Shown piece after piece: positions 58,106 to 64,000 of a stretch of 64,000 nt of DNA. Made by a program: the position numbers and the translations under genes. Location: assembly GCF_004364435.1 (NCBI RefSeq), contig NZ_SOCT01000002.1, positions 620,001-684,000 on the forward strand, given 5' to 3'. The DNA comes from Pseudomonas sp. LP_7_YM. GTDB taxonomy: Bacteria > Pseudomonadota > Gammaproteobacteria > Pseudomonadales > Pseudomonadaceae. Position 1 is the stretch's first letter. Every line of letters begins with the position of its first letter. A model generated the notes under the pieces. The model had not been told where the DNA came from, searched no databases, and was given only the letters and a program-made list of their open reading frames with translations.

Positions 58106-58804
58106 TCAGGCTCCCTTGAGTGTCTGGATCATGTAATTGACGTCGACATCGGAGGCCAGCTTGTAATGCTTGGTCAACGGGTTGTAGGTCAGGCCGATGA
58201 TGTCCTTGACCTCAAGTCCGGCGCTGCGGCTCCAGGCACCCAGTTCGGAAGGGCGGATGAATTTCTTGAAGTCATGGGTCCCGCGCGGCAGCAGGTTCAT
58301 GATGTATTCCGCGCCGATGATCGCGAACAGGTAAGCCTTCGGGTTGCGATTGATGGTGGAGAAAAACACCTGACCACCCGGCTTGACCATCTTGTAGCAG
58401 GCGCGAATCACCGATGACGGATCGGGTACGTGCTCGAGCATTTCCAGGCAGGTCACCACGTCGAACTGCGCGGGCATTTCTTCGGCCAGGGCTTCGGCGG
58501 TGATCTGGCGATACTCGACGGTCACGCCTGATTCCAGCTGATGCAATTGTGCCACTGCAAGCGGGGCTTCACCCATGTCGATCCCGGTCACGCTGGCACC
58601 ACGCAGCGCCATGGCCTCGCTGAGAATCCCGCCGCCGCAACCGACATCGAGCACACTCTTGCCTGCCAGTCCGACTCGCTCGTCGATCCAGTTCACTCGC
58701 AAAGGGTTGATATCGTGCAGGGGCTTGAACTCGCTGTTGCGGTCCCACCAACGATGGGCCAGGGCCTCAAATTTGGCGATTTCAGCGTTGTCGACGTTGT
58801 TCAT
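58106..58804 (-). CDS. ubiG: Ubiquinone biosynthesis O-methyltransferase UbiG
   Basis: 232 residues, class I SAM methyltransferase. [32 protein letters not shown] and [21 protein letters not shown] are typical UbiG motifs. It does both O-methylations in ubiquinone synthesis. Lies 80 nt after mtaD, with mupP directly behind. Confidence 0.95.
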   Translation of the reverse strand: MNNVDNAEIAKFEALAHRWWDRNSEFKPLHDINPLRVNWIDERVGLAGKSVLDVGCGGGILSEAMALRGASVTGIDMGEAPLAVAQLHQLESGVTVEYRQITAEALAEEMPAQFDVVTCLEMLEHVPDPSSVIRACYKMVKPGGQVFFSTINRNPKAYLFAIIGAEYIMNLLPRGTHDFKKFIRPSELGAWSRSAGLEVKDIIGLTYNPLTKHYKLASDVDVNYMIQTLKGA

Positions 58805-58884
58805 GTGTGATCCCTCTAAAACTTGAAATTCGGTAGCCGATCAAGGCAGTTGGCCGTGATCGCACTGAAGCCTGTCGCTGAACG

Positions 58885-60234
58885 CTAGTCCTTGGCAGCA
58901 ATGCGATTGCCCCAGGCTTTGGCGGTTCTGATCAACGCCTGTTCATCCATGCGCGTCAGGCGCTTGTCCTGAAGCAGTTGTTTGCCTGCGACCCAGACGT
59001 GCTGCACGCAATCACGGCCGCTGGCGTAGATAAGCTGTGAAACCGGATCATAAATCGGTTGCTGCGCCAGTCCCGACAGGTCGAACGCGACCATGTCCGC
59101 TGCTTTGCCGAGTTCCAGAGACCCTGCGTGGTGCTCGATGCCCAGGGCGCGCGCGCCGTTGAGTGTGGCCATACGCAGTGCCCGGTGGGCGTCCAGCGCG
59201 GTGGCCGAGCCTGCGACCGCCTTGGCCAGCAAGGCAGCGGTGCGGGTTTCGCCCAGCAGATCCAGATCGTTATTGCTGGCGGCTCCGTCAGTGCCTATAG
59301 CCACATTGACTCCCGCCTGCCACAGCCGTTCGACCGGACAGAAACCGCTGGCCAGCTTCAGATTCGATTCCGGGCAGTGAATCACGCTCGAATTGGTTTC
59401 TACCAGCATCCCCAGATCGTCGTCGCTGATCTGGGTCATGTGCACGGCCTGAAAACGCGGGCCCAGCAGACCCAGCCGATGCAGCCGGGCGAGCGGGCGC
59501 TCCTGGCGCTGCTGCAACGCTTCGTTCACTTCAAAGGCGGTCTCGTGCACATGCATTTGAATCGCTGCGTCCAGCTCGTCGGCAATGACCCGGATCTTTT
59601 CCAGGTTCTCATCGCTCACGGTATAAGGCGCGTGTGGCCCTATGGCGATTTTGATCCGCTCGTGATGGGCCAGGTCGTGGAACAGCTCGATACCCATGTG
59701 CAGCGACTCGTCAGCGTTGCGTGCGCCGGGTATCGGGAAGTCCAGCACCGGAACGGTGATTTGTGCACGAATACCGCTGTCATGGACGCGTTCGCAGGCG
59801 ACCTTCGGAAAGAAATACATGTCGCAGAAGCAGGTGACGCCGCCCTTGAGCTGCTCGGCGATGGCGATGTCGGTGCCGTCGCGGACAAAATCCTCATCGA
59901 CCCACCGATGCTCGGCAGGCCAGATATGGTCTTGTAGCCAGGTCATCAGCGGCAAGTCATCGGCCAAGCCTCTGAACAGCGTCATCGCTGCATGGCCATG
60001 GGCGTTGATCAGGCCCGGGCTCAGGAGGGCGCCGGGCAATTCGCGGACCTCTGTAGCCTGTTGCTGCAACGCCTCTGCCTTGGGGCCGATGTAGGCAATC
60101 AGCCCGTCACGAATCCCGATACCGTGTTGCTGCAGCACCACGCCAGCAGGTTCGACCGGTACCAGCCACTCGGGCAGCAGCAGAAGGTCGAGCGGGGCGG
60201 CGGATTGGGGCATGGGGCGGGCATCCATTGGCAT
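58885..60234 (-). CDS. mtaD: 5-methylthioadenosine / SAH deaminase-type amidohydrolase
   Basis: 449 residues, amidohydrolase fold. Metal-binding [28 protein letters not shown], His in FQAVHMTQI and Asp in [15 protein letters not shown]. In P. aeruginosa the gene here (PA3170) deaminates methylthioadenosine to methylthioinosine. mtnA is divergent, so both steps of methionine salvage meet here. Two other ATGs lie 6 and 18 nt inside the chosen start. Confidence 0.9.
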   Translation of the reverse strand: MPMDARPMPQSAAPLDLLLLPEWLVPVEPAGVVLQQHGIGIRDGLIAYIGPKAEALQQQATEVRELPGALLSPGLINAHGHAAMTLFRGLADDLPLMTWLQDHIWPAEHRWVDEDFVRDGTDIAIAEQLKGGVTCFCDMYFFPKVACERVHDSGIRAQITVPVLDFPIPGARNADESLHMGIELFHDLAHHERIKIAIGPHAPYTVSDENLEKIRVIADELDAAIQMHVHETAFEVNEALQQRQERPLARLHRLGLLGPRFQAVHMTQISDDDLGMLVETNSSVIHCPESNLKLASGFCPVERLWQAGVNVAIGTDGAASNNDLDLLGETRTAALLAKAVAGSATALDAHRALRMATLNGARALGIEHHAGSLELGKAADMVAFDLSGLAQQPIYDPVSQLIYASGRDCVQHVWVAGKQLLQDKRLTRMDEQALIRTAKAWGNRIAAKD

Positions 60235-60340
60235 ATAACGGGGACGGCGAAGTATACCCGAGCGCCCTGGCAGGCGGCTCGCTATAATCGGCGGCTTTTT
60301 CGGCTACTGGTCATTTGATTCCTGGTCTCTGAGACAAATA

Positions 60341-60361
60341 GTGGGGGCGAGCTTGCTCGCC
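60341..60361. repeat. Single REP element upstream of mtnA
   Basis: GTGGGGGCGAGCTTGCTCGC, an unpaired copy of the GCAAGCTTGCTCGC type, in the 208-nt mtaD-mtnA intergenic space. No inverted partner is seen nearby. Confidence 0.6.
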
Positions 60362-60442
60362 AGGGCGGAGGTTCGATCCCTGCAAAGGGTCCGGATCCAC
60401 TGAGCGCCCCGATCTTCGAATTTTAATCATGTGGGGTGTGCA

Positions 60443-61519
60443 ATGCGCGATCGATTAATGGCTGCAGAGAAAGTGAAGGCCATCGATTGGCGGGACGGCA
60501 CGCTATACCTTCTGGATCAGCGGATACTGCCGTTCGAGCAAACCTGGCGGGCCTGTGACAGTGCGGACGAAGTGGCCGAGGCCATTCGAACGATGGTTGT
60601 GCGCGGGGCGCCGGCCATCGGCATCGCTGCAGCCTACGGGCTGGTGCTCGCGGTCTTCGACCGGTATGCCCAAGGTGGCGATTGGCAAATGGCCCTCGAA
60701 GAGGACTTCGATCAACTGGTCAACGCCCGGCCTACGGCTGTCAATCTGTTCTGGGCGTTGAACCGCATGCGCGAGCGCCTGTACCGGCTCAAGAATGGCG
60801 AGGACCCACGCGCCGCCATGGAGGCCGAAGCGGCAGCAATCCACCTCAGCGACCGCGAAGCCAACCTGACCATGGCGCAACTGGGCGTAGACCTGATTCG
60901 CAAGCATCAGGGCAATCTGCAAACCGTGCTTACCCACTGTAATGCCGGCGCCCTCGCCACGGGCGGCTTCGGTACGGCGCTGGGAGTGATTCGTGCAGCT
61001 TATATAGAAGGCATGATCGAGCGCGTGTATGCCGATGAAACCCGACCCTGGCTGCAAGGCTCGCGGCTGACCGCCTGGGAGCTGGCAAGCGAGAGCATTC
61101 CGGTGACGGTCACTGCGGACTCGGCGGCAGCTCATTTGATGAAAACCAAAGGCATCACCTGGGTCATCGTCGGCGCCGACCGCATCACCGCCAATGGCGA
61201 TGTGGCGAACAAGATCGGCACTTACCAACTGGCCGTCGCGGCCATGCATCACGGCGTGCGCTTCATGGTGGTGGCGCCGAGTTCGACCATTGACCTGAAC
61301 CTGGCCAGCGGCGACGACATCCCTATTGAAGAGCGCGATGCAAGCGAACTGCTGGAAGTATGTGGACGCGGCCTGGGCAATGATATCGGTGCCTTCAATC
61401 CGGTGTTCGACGTGACGCCTGCCGACCTGATCGACGTTATCGTGACTGAAAAGGGTGTTGTTGAACGTCCAGACACGGCCAGGCTTGCACAACTGATGTG
61501 CCGTAAACGCTTGCATTGA
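60443..61519 (+). CDS. mtnA: Methylthioribose-1-phosphate isomerase MtnA
   Basis: 358 residues. [34 protein letters not shown] with the catalytic Cys, [19 protein letters not shown] with the catalytic Asp, and [10 protein letters not shown]. Converts methylthioribose-1-phosphate to the ribulose form in methionine salvage. The chosen ATG ([12 protein letters not shown]) is 12 nt inside an in-frame GTG. Confidence 0.94.
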   Translation: MRDRLMAAEKVKAIDWRDGTLYLLDQRILPFEQTWRACDSADEVAEAIRTMVVRGAPAIGIAAAYGLVLAVFDRYAQGGDWQMALEEDFDQLVNARPTAVNLFWALNRMRERLYRLKNGEDPRAAMEAEAAAIHLSDREANLTMAQLGVDLIRKHQGNLQTVLTHCNAGALATGGFGTALGVIRAAYIEGMIERVYADETRPWLQGSRLTAWELASESIPVTVTADSAAAHLMKTKGITWVIVGADRITANGDVANKIGTYQLAVAAMHHGVRFMVVAPSSTIDLNLASGDDIPIEERDASELLEVCGRGLGNDIGAFNPVFDVTPADLIDVIVTEKGVVERPDTARLAQLMCRKRLH

Positions 61520-61824
61520 TCACTTTGTGACAGGCGCTACCATCCGGCGGGTTGCACACCATACGGGCCTGTAGGCGCTTCTCAGGCCGCTAATGGCGAA
61601 ATCGCTCATTTTCAGTGCTTGCGAATGCTTCGTGCCTGACCGTCATTGTGGTAACATCCGGCGGTTTCCAGGTGGGCGTAACAGCGCCCTCTTCACTGCG
61701 CAAATTCATGGCTTAAATTGCTGATTTGTCGTAAGTCGCTGCCAGGCAATTGCCGGCGGCGGCGAGCTTCGTTCATCCCGGATGGATGCACGAGGTTTCA
61801 CCCGAAAAAGGAATCAGGCTTCTC
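61520..61824. promoter_or_regulatory. gyrA upstream region
   Basis: 305 nt with no supportable gene; must contain the gyrA promoter. A TAACAT at 61652-61657 is a possible -10 but lacks a good -35. Directly repeated ATCCGGCGG occurs at 61542-61550 and 61656-61664. Confidence 0.35.
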
Positions 61825-64000
61825 ATGGGCGAACTGGCCAAAGAAATCCTCCCGGTCAATATCGAAGACGAGCTGAAGCAGTCCTACCTCGACTACGCGA
61901 TGAGCGTCATTGTCGGACGAGCTCTGCCCGACGCGCGCGATGGCTTGAAGCCCGTGCACCGGCGTGTACTGTTTGCAATGAGCGAACTGGGTAACGACTG
62001 GAACAAGCCTTACAAGAAATCCGCCCGTGTGGTCGGTGACGTCATCGGTAAATACCACCCGCATGGCGATACAGCCGTCTACGACACCATCGTGCGTATG
62101 GCTCAACCCTTTTCCCTGCGCTACCTGCTGGTAGACGGCCAAGGCAACTTCGGCTCCGTGGACGGCGACAACGCCGCGGCCATGCGATACACCGAAGTGC
62201 GCATGACCAAGCTGGCGCACGAGTTGCTGGCCGACCTGCACAAGGAAACCGTCGACTGGGTGCCCAACTACGACGGCACCGAGCAGATTCCGGCCGTCAT
62301 GCCGACCCGTATCCCCAACCTGCTGGTCAACGGCTCCAGCGGTATCGCCGTGGGCATGGCGACCAACATTCCGCCGCACAACCTCGGTGAAATCATCGAC
62401 GGTTGCCTGGCGCTGATCGACAACGGCGACCTGACCGTCGACGAACTGATGCAGTACATTCCCGGCCCTGATTTCCCGACAGCGGGCATCATCAACGGCC
62501 GTGCCGGTATCGTCGAAGCCTACAAGACCGGTCGCGGGCGCATTTACATGCGTGCCCGCTCCATGGTCGAAGACATCGACAAGGTCGGCGGTCGCCAGCA
62601 GATCGTGATTACCGAGCTGCCGTACCAGTTGAACAAAGCCCGTCTGATCGAGAAGATCGCCGAGCTGGTAAAAGAGAAGAAGCTCGAAGGCATCACCGAG
62701 CTGCGCGACGAGTCCGACAAGGACGGTATGCGCGTGGTCATCGAGCTGCGTCGTGGCGAGGTGCCTGAGGTCATCCTCAACAATCTCTACGCTCAGACCC
62801 AGTTGCAGAGCGTTTTCGGCATCAACATCGTTGCGCTGATCGACGGCCGCCCACGAATCCTCAATCTCAAGGATCTGCTGGAAGCCTTCATTCGTCACCG
62901 TCGCGAAGTCGTCACTCGTCGTACCGTGTTCGAACTGCGTAAGGCGCGCGAGCGTGGGCACATCCTCGAAGGTCAGGCCGTTGCCTTGTCGAACATCGAC
63001 CCGGTGATCGAACTGATCAAGGCGTCGCCAACCCCGGCGGAAGCCAAGGAAGGTCTGATCAGCACGCCGTGGGAATCAAGCGCCGTGGTGGAGATGGTCG
63101 AGCGCGCAGGCGCCGAATCGTCCCGCCCGGAGAACCTCGATCCGCAATACGGTCTGCGTGACGGCAAGTATTTCCTGTCGCCGGAGCAGGCCCAGGCGAT
63201 TCTGGAACTGCGTCTGCATCGCCTGACCGGTCTGGAACACGAGAAGCTGCTGACCGAGTATCAGGAAATCCTGACTCAGATCGGCGAGCTGATCCGTATC
63301 CTCAACAGCTCCACGCGCCTGATGGAAGTGATCCGCGAAGAGCTGGAACTGATTCGTGCCGAATACGGTGACGTACGCCGTACCGAAATCCTCGACGCCC
63401 GTCTGGATCTGACCCTGGGCGACATGATCCCGGAAGAAGAGCGTGTCGTGACCATCTCTCACGGTGGTTATGCCAAGACGCAACCGCTGGCCGTGTATCA
63501 GGCTCAGCGTCGCGGCGGTAAAGGTAAATCGGCCACTGGTGTCAAGGATGAGGACTACATCGCGCATCTGCTGGTCGCCAACAGCCACACCACGCTGCTG
63601 ATGTTCTCCAGCAAGGGCAAGGTGTACTGGCTCAAGACCTACGAAATCCCGGAAGCGTCTCGCGCCGCCCGTGGGCGTCCGCTGGTCAACCTGCTGCCGC
63701 TGAGCGAAGGCGAATACATCACCACCATGCTGCCGGTCGATCTGGAAGCCATGCGCAAGCGGGCTGACGAAGAAGAAGCCGAAGGCGTGGAATCCGATGC
63801 CGAAGACATCGAGAACAGCAGCGAAACCGAAGAGGAGCGCAAGGCGCGGATCAAGGCTGCAGACAAGAAGAAGGCTCCGTTCATCTTCATGTCCACTGCC
63901 AATGGCACCGTCAAGAAGACCCCGCTTGTAGCCTTCAGCCGTCAGCGCAGCGTAGGCCTGATCGCTCTGGAACTGGACGAGGGTGACATCCTGATTTCCG
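61825..64000 (+). CDS. gyrA: DNA gyrase subunit A, 3' end outside window
   Basis: First 725 codons. [16 protein letters not shown] start; catalytic Y122 in [11 protein letters not shown]; the quinolone region reads H80-G81-D82-T83 and D87, the unchanged susceptible-type residues. The GyrA-box QRRGGKG lies in the C-terminal DNA-wrapping domain, and an acidic insert ([20 protein letters not shown]) interrupts that domain, as is usual in Pseudomonas. Introduces negative supercoils with GyrB. Confidence 0.96.
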   Translation, partial: MGELAKEILPVNIEDELKQSYLDYAMSVIVGRALPDARDGLKPVHRRVLFAMSELGNDWNKPYKKSARVVGDVIGKYHPHGDTAVYDTIVRMAQPFSLRYLLVDGQGNFGSVDGDNAAAMRYTEVRMTKLAHELLADLHKETVDWVPNYDGTEQIPAVMPTRIPNLLVNGSSGIAVGMATNIPPHNLGEIIDGCLALIDNGDLTVDELMQYIPGPDFPTAGIINGRAGIVEAYKTGRGRIYMRARSMVEDIDKVGGRQQIVITELPYQLNKARLIEKIAELVKEKKLEGITELRDESDKDGMRVVIELRRGEVPEVILNNLYAQTQLQSVFGINIVALIDGRPRILNLKDLLEAFIRHRREVVTRRTVFELRKARERGHILEGQAVALSNIDPVIELIKASPTPAEAKEGLISTPWESSAVVEMVERAGAESSRPENLDPQYGLRDGKYFLSPEQAQAILELRLHRLTGLEHEKLLTEYQEILTQIGELIRILNSSTRLMEVIREELELIRAEYGDVRRTEILDARLDLTLGDMIPEEERVVTISHGGYAKTQPLAVYQAQRRGGKGKSATGVKDEDYIAHLLVANSHTTLLMFSSKGKVYWLKTYEIPEASRAARGRPLVNLLPLSEGEYITTMLPVDLEAMRKRADEEEAEGVESDAEDIENSSETEEERKARIKAADKKKAPFIFMSTANGTVKKTPLVAFSRQRSVGLIALELDEGDILIS

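Noticed and set aside
60366..60393. tRNA-like T-arm (GGTTCGATCCC) upstream of mtnA
   Set aside because: The flanking stem does not pair properly, there is no D-arm, anticodon arm or CCA at the right spacing, and a REP element sits directly before it.
62059..62100. Possible quinolone-resistance changes in gyrA
   Set aside because: T83 and D87 are the unchanged wild-type residues.

Overview
This 64 kb window is a stretch of a Pseudomonas chromosome. The pseudomonad assignment rests on gene content and order: gacS-cysM-rlmD-relA-mazG, purN-purM, the late cobalamin operon, gbuA/gbuR, and gyrA-mtnA-mtaD-ubiG-mupP-yciK. Two families of short interspersed palindromes (cores resembling GAGCGAATTCATTCGCGA and GGGAGCAAGCTTGCTCGC) point to the P. 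syringae / P. fluorescens side of the genus. I see no prophage, insertion sequence, CRISPR array, rRNA or tRNA gene. It is mostly core genome with small accessory touches.

Layout. 1-3.4 kb: wrbA (cut by the window edge), an ArsC-family gene, a TlpA-like lipoprotein, two small overlapping genes and a D-lactate dehydrogenase. 3.6-12.8 kb: the regulator gacS, divergent from cysM-rlmD-relA-mazG and a DUF2058 gene; this block holds the Gac/Rsm switch and the stringent-response synthase. 12.8-16 kb: a DUF3108 gene, purN and purM. 16.3-21.8 kb: a DUF2066 gene, a PerM-type permease, hda, a sirtuin and two NlpC/P60 lipoproteins. 21.8-31.8 kb: a decayed sorbosone-dehydrogenase gene, then a cobalamin riboswitch heading a ten-gene operon that takes cobyrinic acid to adenosylcobalamin (cobO-cobB-bluB-cbiB-cobD-cobQ-cobU-cobT-cobC-cobS). 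31.8-35.9 kb: a glutathione-peroxidase-like protein, a FadL-type porin, an orphan phage-like gene and a gene-poor interval. 35.9-44.8 kb: rmuC, an NCS1 transporter behind a sigma-54-type promoter, a tiny PA1414-like ORF, a serine-less acyl-carrier-like protein, a sodium:solute symporter, gbuA/gbuR (4-guanidinobutyrate use) and a DTW-domain tRNA modification gene. 44.9-52 kb: a flavin reductase, fumC, DUF2059, BolA-like, trhO, a DsbA-like protein and an ABC exporter. 52-56.3 kb: a GGDEF-EAL protein, undA (1-undecene synthesis) and a GGDEF protein. 56.6-64 kb: yciK, mupP, ubiG, mtaD, mtnA and the start of gyrA.

The least ordinary items are: (1) UndA with its full iron-ligand set, between two cyclic-di-GMP genes; (2) a perfect hairpin plus U-tract about 14 nt before the DUF2066 start codon, suggesting an sRNA or attenuator; (3) the PA1414/SicX-like mini-gene; (4) an acyl-carrier-like protein lacking the phosphopantetheine serine; (5) paired palindromes and a sigma-54 promoter before the NCS1 transporter; (6) a REP doublet inside the cobalamin operon. 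No wholly new multi-gene system is evident. Start sites were chosen by eye from Shine-Dalgarno spacing and family habit; homology calls come from recognition of motifs, not from searches.
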